Shown: positions 13,112 through 25,080, counted from the first letter of the stretch. The stretch: DNA of 64,000 nt from Pyxicephalus adspersus (GCF_032062135.1 NC_092866.1:26582472-26646471), one strand, 5' to 3'. Translations and numbers: made by a program. Notes: generated from the sequence alone by a model not told the origin.

Positions 13112-13754
13112 TTCAATCTTTATTGAGGCAATTCCAGGTACAGAAATAAATCACATTTTCAAATAGCAAAATGTACATAGTAATAAACAATAGAAAACAA
13201 CAATAACACAGGCAAGTATGAACAATACGTTGAAATGTCGAGCACTTGGAACATCTCAGAAACCATTTTTTTCATGTATACAGTAACAAATAAAGAATGG
13301 GGGAAAGGGAAGAAGGGGGGGTAAGGTAAGAAAAAATGGAAGGGGGGGACACAAGTACAGTAAAAACAGAAACATTTATAATACACAACAAATTGCAATT
13401 AGTACTTCCTTGGTATGAATAGAACTTTTAAGCATGTGACTACTGGGAGGAGAGGGCAGTAAAATCGGCAGTGGTACTGAGCTGAATCCAGTAAAACCAA
13501 GTACAGGTACATTTTTGGAAGTTCCCGAGTCTGTGGACATCAGGTCTTCCATACAATATATATCTGTAACTATCCTCAGCCATTGTCCAACTGATGGTGA
13601 TGTCTCACTCTTCCAACATGAAGGAATGCAGGCTTTAGCCGCGTTCAAGAGGTGGCGTAGTAAAGAGAATTTATATTGTTTCCTTGTCATGCTAGAAACG
13701 TGCAACAACGCCAGTCCCGGTCTACTCCTTTTATCTAGAGACGTAAGGTCCTAA
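13107..13754 (-). pseudogene. 5'-truncated L1 retrotransposon, ORF2 C-terminus and 3' tail
   Basis: The minus-strand frame 13708-13376 contains LLNAAKACIPSCWKS and PSVGQWL, matching the C-terminal region of L1-type ORF2 proteins (a conserved LL.AAK..IP..WK block followed by PT..W). The same block occurs at 32897-32514, also on the minus strand (LLNAANDCIPQCWKS). The 3' side runs into A/T-rich sequence and the TA microsatellite. Loss of everything 5' is typical of L1 insertion. No catalytic domain remains. Confidence 0.7.
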
Positions 13755-13851
13755 TTAAAATTTAACTATTTAAAACCAACTAAAGACTTTACAGGCACAT
13801 TATCTCAACTAAATACCACACACTTTGTCATGTCATAATTTCTGACATATT

Positions 13852-14066
13852 GGTTCTGATTTATTAATGCTCTCCAAGACTGGGGAAATAGACTATCATG
13901 GGTGAACCAGAAAACCTGAAATGGATTTCTTAAAATCATTTGCTATTATTTAGTCAATGTTTTTAATTGTGGATCAGATACATTACAAGTTTGCTAGAGG
14001 TTCTCCCATGACAGTCTCTATTCTCCAGTCTTGGAGATAAATTAGCTAAATTATTAAATTATGCCC
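13852..14066. mobile_element. Palindromic MITE family P, near-complete copy
   Basis: It begins GGTTCTGATTTATTAATGC and CTCCAAGACTGG, and ends CCAGTCTTGGAG..., an inverse of the start. Inner arms AACCTGAAATGGATTT and AAGTTTGCTAG are also inverse. The family matches 51821-52044 and 6588-6759. It is non-coding. Confidence 0.65.
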
Positions 14067-14097
14067 TTTAAGTTCTTCACTTAAGAAGTTACACAAG

Positions 14098-14664
14098 CTG
14101 CACAATAATTACAGTATAAGAGACACTAGTTCTGGTTATCTTAGAACAACTTTTCAATTGGTAAGTCCCACTGAACAGGTAGTTAATAGCATTCATGTGG
14201 AGGGTGAAGAGGTTAGTCAGGATGAACATGAAGGGAGCTGGGTTACTGTAATTAGAGGAAATGATGGGGGCTGGCAGAAAAGGAAGGCCAGCCCTGTGTT
14301 TGAGCACCCTGACAAATTTGCAAAACTATGTGAAGATGTACAGGTGGCAGACCCAGTGGTGTCAGCCCTAGATGTTACTTCTCCCCCTACCACCCGGGAG
14401 AACAGCTCATCTAGTAGGGGTGGGTTGCTTAAGTCCTGGAGTAAAAGTAACTGGGCTGACTTTTCATTGGGGTACAACCTATGCCAGAGATGGTTTGCAC
14501 CTAAATGGAAGGGTTTCTGCTGTGCTGGGGGAAAGATTTATGGGAATGATAGAGGGATATTTACTCTAGAACAGTTAAATAAGGTGGCAGAAAGGTTGGA
14601 CAGGTGTCAGTCACTAGTGGAGGATGGGTTGGGGATAGTTGGGGGAAGATTTATGAATAAGTAA
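14098..14664 (+). CDS. Orphan reading frame, probably retroelement-derived
   Basis: The frame is open from at least 14101 to the stop at 14662-14664. It has no ATG near its 5' end, so it is either an exon-like or 5'-truncated fragment. The protein is hydrophilic, with HEGSWVTVIRGNDGGWQKRK, then FEHPDKFAKLCED, a Ser-rich stretch, and a Trp/Cys-rich C-terminal part (CQRWFAPKWKGFCCAGGK). The SWxxVxRG..GGWxxRKxSP..NKFxxL arrangement resembles first-ORF proteins of some vertebrate non-LTR elements, but I cannot name the family. A 168-codon frame without stops in AT-rich DNA suggests a fairly recent coding origin. Confidence 0.4.
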   Translation: MHNNYSIRDTSSGYLRTTFQLVSPTEQVVNSIHVEGEEVSQDEHEGSWVTVIRGNDGGWQKRKASPVFEHPDKFAKLCEDVQVADPVVSALDVTSPPTTRENSSSSRGGLLKSWSKSNWADFSLGYNLCQRWFAPKWKGFCCAGGKIYGNDRGIFTLEQLNKVAERLDRCQSLVEDGLGIVGGRFMNK

Positions 14665-14989
14665 GGAGTTTCCCATGTTACAAACATTGGATTGCGCAGT
14701 ACTAATTGTACCGAAAAACAAAAGTATTTGTCAAACAGTGCTGGTAAATGCAGCAATGATTTAAAGAGCCTGTTCACCCACTTGGTGTTCAGAATTCTAA
14801 CTGAAATGGGCTTCACTCGAGGCTAGTAGTCAGACCTCCTGATCCTGTGCCATTGGGTCTCCACACGTGTGCTTTGCTTTGCTCTATCTTTTAATCTTTT
14901 ACTTTTAATCTTTTATTCTAAATAAACAGTCTAGATCACCTCACCGTGGACAGAGCTATTGCTTTTCCTTGCTAATATTCAATAATGCA

Positions 14990-15450
14990 TAATAATAACA
15001 AATATTGCTGGTCTCTACCCTTTATTTTAATGGCAAATTGACATTGACCTGAGCAGTTAAACTAACAATAGATTTTTGTCCCAAGTCAATTGCCAATATT
15101 CCTTTAGCTTTTTAAATGTGACACTTGTATACGCAGACTACCATTTTACAATACCATATGTCATGGCTAACTGTTCAGTTTGTTTTCATGTATATTCAGT
15201 GGCAGACAAAAGTGTCAATAAGTAATTTATTATGACCTAGACATAGTATTGATAAGCTGTAACATATTGCAATCTTTTTCTTTAGTTTAGATGTACTTTA
15301 CCACAACGTGTACAGCTAGGGGTGGGGTATGATTTTGCCTTGCCTATAAATTAGTAGGGTGACTCATATTCAAATATGCCAGGAAATTTTTTTTGAAAAT
15401 GAAACCATGCCACCAGACTTTGAAGGGAAAAATAGAACAAGCCCCTCTCA
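14990..15450. other. No gene recognised
   Basis: AT-rich sequence. Short frames only. Confidence 0.4.
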
Positions 15451-16030
15451 CAATTAAAGGGGGCTCACAACAAGCACTGTGGCAATGTAACAAAAGCCGC
15501 TGTGGGTAGATAGGAGTTAGGCACAAGAGTCCCCCACTTATCCTACATTTTATTATACATACAGCTTCCTTTTCAGCAGAAATTGGGGTTCAAAGAACAA
15601 AGGTGGATATTTATCTGACAGGGCACCATGGCATGGTAGAAGTGATAAAAGTTTAGTGGGCAGGAGTTACCTTAAGAGTCCCCAACTATCCATCATTTCC
15701 TTTTCTCTACTGTTAAATAGAAATTGGGGTTCACAGAAGGTAATTGGCCGGCTTTCAGTGAAAGGGTAGCAGGTATGACAGGTATAGTTTTTCATATCTT
15801 GTGATGGTGCTGGAGTGGAGTCATCCACTTGCTGTTACATTTCCTTTTTCTTACAGAGAAATTGGGGGTTCATAGAGAGTAAGGGGATAGCTATGTGTGA
15901 CAAGTTAGCATGATATGATAGCTATAACATTTTAGTAGGGAAGGGGGGGGGGGGCAAAAGGGGTTTCCTCCTGGCTTCATCCCTCGGTTCCAGAGAAATT
16001 GGGGTTAATTGAAGGCAAGTGGGTCAGCTA
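15451..16030. repeat. Minisatellite of ~139-bp diverged units
   Basis: The word GAAATTGGGGTTCA (with variants) starts at 15579, 15720, 15858 and 15995, spacings of 141, 138 and 137 bases. A weaker match (TTAAAGGGGGCTCAC) lies near 15454. Each is preceded by a CCC-ACTTATCC/TTTCCTTTT-like stretch. Units are diverged and non-coding. The last unit runs directly into repeat family Q. Confidence 0.7.
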
Positions 16031-16315
16031 GGTGTAACAGGCAGCTTGCCAGCCACTCAGTCCCTTGCACCGTAGCGCCTGCAGGTTTGACTCCAGGCAG
16101 CAGTGAGTAGTACTGTGCGTGTCTCCCAAGCCAGGGTTCCATGGCATGAGGAAGGGGTAACCACACTGCAACCACACTGCCAACCTTAACACAGCTTTGA
16201 AGTGAACTTTAAGGGGGGACCAAAGCTCACAAACAATTGGCAGTGTAATATTTATTGCCATGAGAGGGCCCCCAACATGCAAAATAATTTTGGGGACCCT
16301 GATCTTGAAATAGTC
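16010..16315 (+). repeat. Dispersed ~300-bp repeat, family Q
   Basis: Its reverse complement matches 7620-7935 over its length (shared blocks listed there). Orientation is opposite to that copy. It begins inside the last minisatellite unit. Confidence 0.7.
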
Positions 16316-16890
16316 CCCCTTAATGTGTAAATATCACTGATTGCTATTAGAATTATATGTTTGTGACCCAATATCTGGCAACTTGTTATGTTTAGAGAGC
16401 TGAAATTATTTAACAGTTGTTTAATGTTACAGCTCTCAGGGTCCCATTTCTACCCTGAAAATGTCACATTTCTATGACAATCAGTGAAGGAGATATGAAG
16501 GTTTATACATGGGGATAATGACAGCTGCATGGACACAGGCACAGCTCTCATGCTACTGCTGGGATTATTTTACAGTACAAGGTGGGCAGGAAGCAGCCAC
16601 AGCTGATTTCCAGGTGTGTAGTCCACACCCACTGTCAGGGAGCTCACACTGAGCATGCTCAAGAAGCTCCCTCTTTTCTGGCAGCATATTCTCGCATATT
16701 AACATAGGAAATACAAGCACCCGATCCCCCACAAGACAAAGAGCAGAGAGAGCAGATAGGGAATGAGAAAAGGAATGGATCTGACAGCTCTGCATGCCAA
16801 AAGTGGCACACGGCCAGTAGGTTGGGCACCCTTGGTCTAGAATAAAGGTGCTCAGAACAGCATGTACTTGTTGCGGTCTGCTTTCCGAAT
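16316..16890. other. No gene recognised
   Basis: Moderately GC sequence with no recognisable gene or repeat termini. Confidence 0.35.
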
Positions 16891-17135
16891 CAGTGGTTGC
16901 CAACCTTTTTGATCCTGCAAACCACTTAAATTACCGTCTCCACACCACGGGTGTCACTCAAAGGGGGAGAAACCTTACCCATAGTGACATAAGAATGCCA
17001 TAACCCCGCCTAATCTCTCATCGCAGATCTGAAGCCCCATTTCCCTGAGCCTGGGATTTGTATGGTGGACGTGGTCTGCAGCTCTGGCCGGTGTGCCTTG
17101 CCAGTGGCGTTCTTCTCCTGACCTTGCTTGGGGGG
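16891..17135. mobile_element. hAT-type non-autonomous element, 5' part
   Basis: It starts CAGTGGTTGCCAACCTTTTT, a hAT-like terminus, and shares GTGTCACTCAAAG, CATAGTGACRT, ATGCCA and ATCACAGAT-like blocks with 31990-32287 in the same orientation. Its 3' end is lost near a 20-base G run (17130-17149). Confidence 0.55.
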
Positions 17136-17149
17136 GGGGGGGGGGGGGG
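17130..17149. repeat. Poly-G tract (20 G)
   Basis: Uninterrupted run of G. It may form a G-quadruplex on the plus strand, and its length may be an assembly approximation. Confidence 0.9.
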
Positions 17150-18840
17150 TTGATTCGGCGACGCTGCTTCTAATTACATGTGCAATTAATTATATATACG
17201 TAAAGTCAAGGATAATGCATAATATCAGGTAGGATGTGGATTGTGGTGTTTTGTGCTCCCGAGAACACTGGTGAGGATTGTAGTTCACTCTAGGGCTTGG
17301 AGTTTTGGTTGTGGAAGAGATTGTATGGAATTGCAGCCTGGCCACCCAAGCTGCTACTCCTCCTGTGGATATACCTGGCTCATTATAAATCGCTGGAAAA
17401 AAAAAACACTCAGGAAGTACCTGTGGCTATGCTAGGAGTTTGGCAGAATGTATCCTGCATGTTGCTGTGCATTAACAGACTGTTGTTATTCTCTGGTAGA
17501 ACAGTACATGGACTTATGCAAACCACACAAGGGCTTATGCAAACCTGTCTTCTTATTTACTGTTACTGTGCTATGCTGTCAAAATGAAGGTTTATCAGTC
17601 CCCTTGTGATAGAAATAAAGTAAAAGAAAAAAAGGAATTATTTTTTTAATATATGGAACACCCACATATTTAAAAGGTCTCAGAATTTACATAGCTAATG
17701 TGTGTTGGGTATCTCTATACGGCAGCATACAAGGAAAAATTTTATGGCTGTTATTTATAGTTTACTCTAAAGTGGTAATGTAGGAAAGCTTTTAAAGTGT
17801 CACCTATGGACAATTGCATAATGCGGTAATTTCTTTTTAAACAATTTACTATGCCTTTCAAAACCTTTTCCATTTTAAAGGCCTTAATGTAAATGATCTC
17901 TTTCTTATACAGAGAATAAACCTCTTTTTGTCAAGAAGCAAAATGTGCTCCGTTTTCCTTTGCAATAACCTTTAAGTCCATTGGAAAAAATTGCCCTTTT
18001 CTGCACTCTCTCCACTTCCACAACATCCTTTTTGTGAAATGGTGCCCCAAACTGGATTGTATTTGCCTGTGCATAGGCAAGATTATGTCCATCTCTGCGG
18101 AATCCATACCATTTTATTGCAAGTCAGCTTTTGCATACTTTTACAAGTCTAAGATACATGAGAACATCAGGATAATTTTCCAATATTGACCACTTTAGTT
18201 GTATTCTCCTTAAAATATGCTACACTTATGTTTTTAGACGCTAACTGCAGTAAACCTGATTTACTACATGTTGGTATTTCCTCAGCCAAGTCTAATAGTT
18301 TTAACTTGCCCAAACAACTGGAGATTATATAGTGTGTGAACTAAATGTGAACTAAAGTGAATTATAAAATATTTTCCTGGAAATTTAAACTAGAGTTAAC
18401 ATTGCACAACATTTAAACATCCCAATTACTTCATTGTATATTGTTGATCCTCTTCTTTAGGAAAACAGATTATGATTTGTAGGGTTTGCATAATCTTCAA
18501 GCCATAAATTACAATTTAAGCATGTGTGAGAAAAAAAAGCTCTCCCACATGCCTTTTTTAACAGCTTGCTTATTAGCAACACTTTGGCAACACTTTACTG
18601 ACAGGAATCATACCCCCACCCATGAAATTTTGCCTAAAGGTTTGCTGGTTACCCAAAATTTCAAAGAGGTACTTATTGAACCCTTAACAATTTGAACCTG
18701 GGTAGATTCTTTTAGATACCTTATTGCAGTAGTTAAAGAGAAAATACATCATAAATTATTTACTTCCTGACTCTCCATTATTAGGAGAGCCTACAAACCA
18801 CTTTAAGCACTTTGTTCTTTTGGCCTTCCACATATACCAT
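17150..18840. other. No gene recognised
   Basis: AT-rich sequence with several short frames (for example near 17241-17587) that show no domain or motif. No paired splice sites with coding support. Confidence 0.4.
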
Positions 18841-18842
18841 TA

Positions 18843-19192
18843 CAGGTAGTCCCAGAGTTACATACGAGATAGGGACTGTACGTTTGTTCTTAAGTTGATT
18901 TGTATGTAAGTCGGAACATGTACATTATTTCAATAAACGCAATTGGGACAGATGTTTGTCTCAACATATTATTAGGCAGCATGGTGTCAGTTACGGTATA
19001 AAATCTTTAAAAAATCTTTATAGAGCTGTGCTTTTATATGCAAAAAGAGACAACTGCAAGTTTGTCTTGGTCATTAAAGAGTTATAAGAGGCTGCAGAAG
19101 GAGCCTCCGTTCTGAACACAGCGAGCAGGGAAGGCCCGTTCATATCTAGGAGGTGTCCATATGTTAGATGTCCTTAACCCGGAGACTACCTG
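18843..19192. mobile_element. 350-bp MITE flanked by TA
   Basis: It begins CAGGTAGTCCCAGAGTT and ends GGAGACTACCTG, giving inverted termini CAGGTAGTCYC. TA flanks both sides (18841-18842 and 19193-19194), consistent with a TA target. The interior is non-coding. The superfamily is not certain from this one copy. Confidence 0.7.
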
Positions 19193-20449
19193 TACTTTAA
19201 TAGACAAAAAGTGAGAAGTCTCATAGGAGAGTATAAATACTTGTACAATGAAGTTTAGACAGTTATTTTGTGCAGGGAGGGGGACGTCTACAGCTGCAGC
19301 CTCTCCAGTGTAAAGAGATGTGACAAGTAGGAGGCCTTTTATATGAAACAGATGGCATCCTATATTGACAAAGGCACGTGCGCCTGGGATTCCTCATAGT
19401 AAAGCCCATGCGGCCCTTTTGGACATGGATAGGGGAGGAGAACTGTTTCCAGAGTGACATCAGGGGCATTGGACTTTTACCTGCAACTTCGCTGCTCATT
19501 GCCACTAAGAGGCATCCCGAATGGGGATGCCTGCGAGGCAATGCGGCACACACAATACCAGTGTATGTCCATACGACGGAGCAGAAAATCAGAGATCAGA
19601 GAATTTGGAGACACCGTCCCCTGTAAATAAGCAGAGTATGAAAACAGGAGTGCCCGTAATACAGGATTGGGTACAAAATTAAAAAACCCAACAGCAGGGG
19701 TGTAGTAATAAAAAAAAAGAGGGGGCACAGTACTATCCATGGAGAGCGCGCATGCGCATCATAGTTATGTAAACGCCTCATTCCCGAAAAAAAGTGAGGG
19801 CATGGCGTGCCTACACGTGACCGCCCCACTACACCCCTGCCAACAGCTCTAAATTGGGTGTTTAGAAATTAATGTCTGTGTGTGTGTGCAACATAGAGGA
19901 ATATCCACAACAATATAATATATGGTCACAGTAACATAAATACATGATGTTAACCATATTATATATGTGAAAAAAACAGCACATTTGACGTTAGTAAAAA
20001 AGTAACAATTAAACAATTTTATATGGAGATAATAATGTCATAGCATAAACAAAATAAAAAATTGCAAAAAAAAAAATCGACATTTACATAGTAGGTATAG
20101 GTATATATACTGTAGTTTCATATTTCAGGTAAGTACAAACCATCACCTGCTTAAGCCTTCTCCTTAGTGTCTCAGGCCATAAAAAAAAATACGTTTTCAA
20201 TTGAATATCTTACTTTTGGCTTAGGTTGCCCCCCTATATTGTCATTAGGACATAAATTTAAAAGGACGAAAAGAATAGAGAAATATTTTTTTTCTTTAAG
20301 GATAATTATAACATAATGTATGAATTATAGCATACATTATATAAGTAATAGGTCCAGAACCCACTTGATACATCATGAGGTATAGGACCTTTTTCTTTAT
20401 ATGAGCTTCCCTAAATTGTATACAACCTATAATAAATGTCTCATAGCCT

Positions 20450-20477
20450 GACACATTTTGCAAATAGGTTTCTTCAG
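20450..20477 (-). ncRNA. Hammerhead-ribozyme-like relic
   Basis: On the minus strand CTGAAGA (20477-20471) is followed by AACCTATTTGC and AAAATGTGTC. This keeps a good CUGANGA box and the short stem III/GTC end, but GAAA is changed to AAAA. The flanks match the plus-strand motif at 20942 (CCACATACCC before, AGGCTA after). Confidence 0.5.
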
Positions 20478-20941
20478 GGGTATGTGGAGAACATTATAAC
20501 TAAAACAAGAGCCTCATTTGTCTATTTGCTCTTATCACACATTTTGCAGGCTCAACCCCGTGTGCAGAGAAACTGACAATTTGCCTGCATACCATTTCCC
20601 TTTCTAAAGAATAGGTTTCCGCTATCCAGGACCCAACATTTTGAAAACATGTAGGTCATTACATGTTTCACCCTCTTTTTACTCCAAATTAATCAACTTG
20701 ATTTTTTTTTAACATACCTCAACCTCTATACTAGGATTTACATTAAACTAATATATAATACATATTATCACCATAAATATCCCTCTTAAATATCCCTCTT
20801 AAATATTTTTTATAAAGCACTAACTTATCTATACAAAAATCACACACTATGTATGGATATATCACACACAACATATTTAACTAAAACTGCATTAATGTTA
20901 AATATTGTACCTCCTAATGTTATAGCGTTCTCCACATACCC

Positions 20942-20969
20942 CTGAAGAAGTTTATTGGTGAAACGCGTC
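20942..20969 (+). ncRNA. Hammerhead-ribozyme-like motif with intact GAAA core
   Basis: CTGAAGA (20942-20948) is a valid CUGANGA box. GAAACGCGTC (20960-20969) gives GAAA, a two-base-pair stem III with a GC loop, and a GTC cleavage triplet. Stem II (AGTTTATTGGT) is poor and stem I (ACATACCC/AGGCTA) is weak. The order is that of a type-I hammerhead. Probably no longer efficient. Confidence 0.55.
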
Positions 20970-20980
20970 AGGCTACAAGA

Positions 20981-21639
20981 TGTTTCCTATTCAAAGTTCA
21001 CCCCAGCAGGTTTTACTAAGACTTTTTACTTTCATCCGCAGCTCTAATCCTTTGAACAGATCGCTGTGACAGAGGCAGTCCCAACCCCATTCTTTAGCTT
21101 GTGCTGTGTGTAATTAAAAAAAATAAGCTGCCTATAAATGTATTTGCACAAATGGGCATGTACAAGTAGGCACGTGTATTGACATCATCGGCAGCACACT
21201 GTGATAGCTGTGTGTATGAAATGCTGCATGTCAATCTGCAGTCTTACAACTTTTTCAAAAACCAGACCCACTTGCACCCAATGGCTGCAGGGCCGTCGTT
21301 TAAAGAGAGGGCTTCTTCCTCATGTGGGCAGTGAAAAAATGATGGCATCAGCTCTTTCAGTCAATCACTGACAGCTTGTCCTCAAATGAACTAAATGAGC
21401 AAGTCTGACAGGGAAAATCATGCAGCTTGAAAGGCTCCTGTTAAATTTGGTAGAAGACTCATCAGTGCACGCATGGTAGAGTGACTCAGTAAAGGACAGC
21501 AGGGACACAGTCCCGGTGACACAGGAGGAACCTAGAGACACATTAGAAATCACCAGATCTTGCTTAAACATTCAAAAAAAATAAAATAAAAATAAAATAT
21601 TTTTTTTTAAAAGTCTTTTTTTTTTCCAGCAATGTCTCT
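20981..21639. other. No gene recognised
   Basis: Mixed sequence ending in A/T runs. No coding features. Confidence 0.4.
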
Positions 21640-22895
21640 GCTCACCGGGCCACTCCAACCATATCACCCCTTTCACCTGTAAATCATCACTGGCCTCCCT
21701 TAGCCTTGTTACTGTGGACGAAGTAACTTTTTCTCAATTTTCTCTTCACTTTTCTCTCATCATCTCCGTCTACTACCTGTCCACTTGACCCAATTCCCTC
21801 TGATCTTCTCTGTGCCCATTCTTCCACCCTTGCCCCCACCCTAACCAAACTATTCAACCTCTCTTTTTCTACTGGTATATACCCCTCCTCTTTCAAACAT
21901 GCCATAATTTTCCTCCCTCTCCTTGACCTTTCCTCTGCTATTGCTTGCTTGCTTCCTACGGTATCTGTCTGACTGCTCCTTTCAAGTTTCTTTCAATGGT
22001 AATTCCTCCTCTCCCACTCTCCTCCCTGTTGGTGTTCCCCAAGGGTCAGTCCTTGGATTGGTTCTCTTTTCTCTGTACACCTCCTCTCTCGGCAGTCTCA
22101 TTTCCTTCTTTTGCCTACAGTACCATCTGTATGCTGATGACACTCAAATCTATCCATGCACCCCTGACTGGTCTCCTTCAGTCCTGGATAAGGTCTCATG
22201 CTGCCTGTCAGCCATCTCATCATGGAAGTCTGACCGATTCCTGAAACTCAACCAAGATAAAACAGCTCATCATCTTCCTCCCCTCAAATTCCAAATCTCC
22301 CTGACATATTCCTAAGTGCTAACAACACTGTTATTCGGCCCTCCCCTCAGGCACATTGTCTTGGCACCACCTTTGATTCTGCTCTCTCATTTGCCCCCCA
22401 AATTCAGAACATCTCCAGGTCCTGTCACTTTCACCTACACAACATCTCCAAAATCCNCCCCTACCTGTCCCCAGAGACCACCAAACTCCTTGTACATGCT
22501 CTTATCATCTCTCATCCTCCTCTCAGGTATTCCACTAATCTGACTCTCTCCTTTACAATCTATTATGAATGCTGCAGCCAGACTCATCCTTCCTTCCCAC
22601 CTCTCCTCTTCTGCTGCATCTCTTTGCAGTTCTCTTCACTGGCTTCCATTTCACCTTGGAATAAAATTCAAGCTCCTGTGCTTTGCATTCAAATCCCTCC
22701 ACAGCTCTTGTCCCACTTACCCTTCGGACCTGGTAAAAAAATACTCCCCCAGCCGCTCTCCTCTGATGACCTACAACTGAGTTTCTCACTCATAATCTCA
22801 TCACACGCACGGCTCCAAGACTTTTCTGCCCTAAGTCTCTGGAACGGTCTTCCTCGTCCTATTTGGCTTGCTCCTACTTTCCTACTTTCTTGTTG
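21640..22895 (+). pseudogene. L2/CR1-like non-LTR retrotransposon, reverse transcriptase relic
   Basis: Successive plus-strand frames give, in order: a CPLDPIPSDLL-type block (frame antisense to the 21905-21687 ORF), [17 protein letters not shown] (RT motif B, about 22034-22084), [11 protein letters not shown] (catalytic motif C with YADD, about 22124-22156), and then NAAARLIL and LHWLPFHLGIKFKLL (about 22568-22668), a C-terminal block of CR1/L2-clade proteins. An internal deletion near 21910-21950 removes the first RT motifs, and several frameshifts follow. One N at 22457. Inactive. Confidence 0.85.
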
Positions 22896-23432
22896 AAGTA
22901 TGGTAAAAAAAAACATTGGAGACTTACCATGCTGTTAAGTGAGTTAAGGCAAGTCAAAGTATTTGAAACTTCAGAGCATGTTGGAAGCAGGCAGCACAGT
23001 GATGTGCAGGAAGACACCAAAGACAGGAGGCCTAGGTGAAAAGGGCAAGGGGTCATGTAGCTGATATGTCCCTCACTTAGTTTGCACTGGGAAGAAGTAA
23101 GCACTGACTCTGGGCAGAGGGGACTAGCAGTGTCCCAGATGAAGGTCCCACATGTTTCTCCCGGCACTCCACGAGCTAGAGACAAACAGTAGGGCTAGGG
23201 CTTTATTCTATGTTACCTTGCCCTGTTGTCAAAAAGTTCCCCGGAAGGCAAATTTGTCAGTGCCATAATGTGAAACTGTACTGGGTGCTGTGTAAATCAC
23301 TGCTATGTACATGAACATTGATGCATAATACAGAATATACAGATTTTAGAGAAAGCAGAGAAAAAAAGACTGTGCTTACTTGCAGAAACCTGCAGAAAAA
23401 TAGAGACATCTGCCATCTGTGTATACAGTGTG

Positions 23433-23483
<51 letters not shown>

Positions 23484-24570
23484 AACCATATACATACAAA
23501 CCAGATTCCTAATTGCTTTACCATTTCCACTTCTATGTTTTGGAAAAAGTGAGGGTTCCCCTCTACAATTTAGTCCTGTAATCAAGAATCAGAACAGGTG
23601 CTGTTTTAATTTGATTGGATAATTAGACTTTTGAAAGCTAATTAAATCATCTACCAATAAGAAAACGTAGCTTATAAATAAATCACTGGCTGATTTGCAT
23701 TAAATTTCCAAATAAAGCTATTCAATTAATATATTAAAGGATCTGTAACTAAATTGGCCAGGATATATTTTGCAAAATTTTAAAACTTTTATTCCAAGTC
23801 TATTTTGTGCCTTTTTTGGTTGCAGATTTAGTAACCATTATATTTGTAAATACATTTCTACTTCTACATAGGGAATAGGGTCATGTGATTGAAAACTAGA
23901 TATTTATGTTTGTAATTTACTTATGACAGGATGAAAAAAACACCTCTCCCCATCACAGAGTGCCTTTCTTTTAGCTGAACATCAGACTTCTTTATCCTGG
24001 AGATTTTCTCTGCATACTAAAATTGGATTCCTTTTGAATATGACAATTTTATTCTGTCTCCATATAGTGACAGCGACTGTTTCCCGACTATGATTTAAGT
24101 TGTTAAATTTAGAAACATATGCTAAAATGTAAAGAAGAGGATCTGAAAACTTCCTTACACTTTGGATATGGACTGTGTTTCAGCCCTCCTAAGTCGCAAC
24201 CCTTATCAGGCTTTGGCGCTTAGAAGCAAATTGCAGTCACAAGTTTTTCTTTATTTCTTTTCTGATAATTTTATCTTTAAAAGGAATACAAATGATCCTG
24301 CCAAGAGTTTTGTCTTGCCAAATATTTTTTCTGTTCGTTACTCATTTGTGGAGTTCATACAAAAATGTACACCTTCCAGTTTTCCACCTAAATAAGACAA
24401 CTTTTAATGATGGCAGCCCCATCATTTTGGAATCACACTGACTAAAAAATGGCATAGTTACCTGTTTATTGCAAGGTCTTTGTTGACACCTGTTTAAGTA
24501 TAAGCACAGAGGGGGTTGTGGTCCTATTGAGTCCCGTATGAGAATCAAAATATTTATTTAGTCGCCCTTA
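22896..24570. other. No gene recognised; (TA)n at 23434-23482
   Basis: Apart from a TA microsatellite, which creates artificial YIYIYI frames on both strands, nothing is identifiable. Confidence 0.45.
23434..23482. repeat. (TA)n microsatellite
   Basis: About 48 bases of uninterrupted TA alternation. Confidence 0.92.
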
Positions 24571-24786
24571 GTAGGTTAAATGCCAACCCCGAAAATGTAA
24601 CCCCAACTGTTAACCCAACTGCATGTTTTTGGGATGTGGGAGGAAACCGGAGTACCCGGAGGAAACCCACGCAGACACGGGGAGAACCTGCAAACTCCAT
24701 GCAGATAGTGTCCTGGCTGGGATTTGAACCTAGGACCTAACGCTGCAAAGGCCAGAGTGCTAACCCCTGAGCCACCATGCTGCCCT
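24571..24786 (-). mobile_element. tRNA-derived SINE
   Basis: On the minus strand the unit starts GGGCAGCATGGTGGCTCAGG. TGGCTCAGGGG fits an RNA polymerase III A box and GGTTCAAATCC fits a B box, with usual spacing. A conserved body follows (GTGTCTGCGTGGGTTTCCTC, then CGGGTACTCCGGTTTCCTCC). This body is widespread in fish and amphibian repeats as far as I recall. The tail is near 24575. Confidence 0.75.
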
Positions 24787-25080
24787 TGTGGCTTAGGGGT
24801 GTAATAGTTGAAAGGTGTTGTAATTTTCATAAACTGGCCATTTAGGCAGAAAATGACTAGTGTCAAACTTTATATACAGCTTAAAAAGGTGGTAGAATAC
24901 TTTGGGTACTAATGATGACATAAACATAGAATCCAGCATTGTAGCCAAATGTAACTAATATAAAGCATAAATGTAAATATAGATATGCACTCACATGATC
25001 TAGACATGGGAAATCATCTGTCAATTGGTAAACTGACACGAAGTGAGTGAAATTAAAAGAGCTTGTCCCAAGGGAGTATT

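Larger units (their letters stand above)
19195..20980 (+). repeat. Long dispersed repeat S, copy A (hammerhead-bearing)
   Basis: Matches 25081-26236 in the same orientation over most of its length: shared AGATATTTTGTGCAGGG-like start, TGTAAAGAGATGTGA, CACACAATACCAGTGTAT, GAGCGCGCATGCGCAT, GTAAACGCCTCATTCC, and later ACTCCAAATTAATCAACTTG. Copy A carries about 300 extra bases (20210-20510) with a minus-strand hammerhead-like motif. It ends with a plus-strand one at 20942-20969. It is non-coding. It may be the terminal repeat of a Penelope-like element (inference). Confidence 0.7.

Noticed and set aside
23257..23622. Overlapping frames with YIYIYIYI tracts on both strands
   Set aside because: Produced by the TA microsatellite at 23434-23482.
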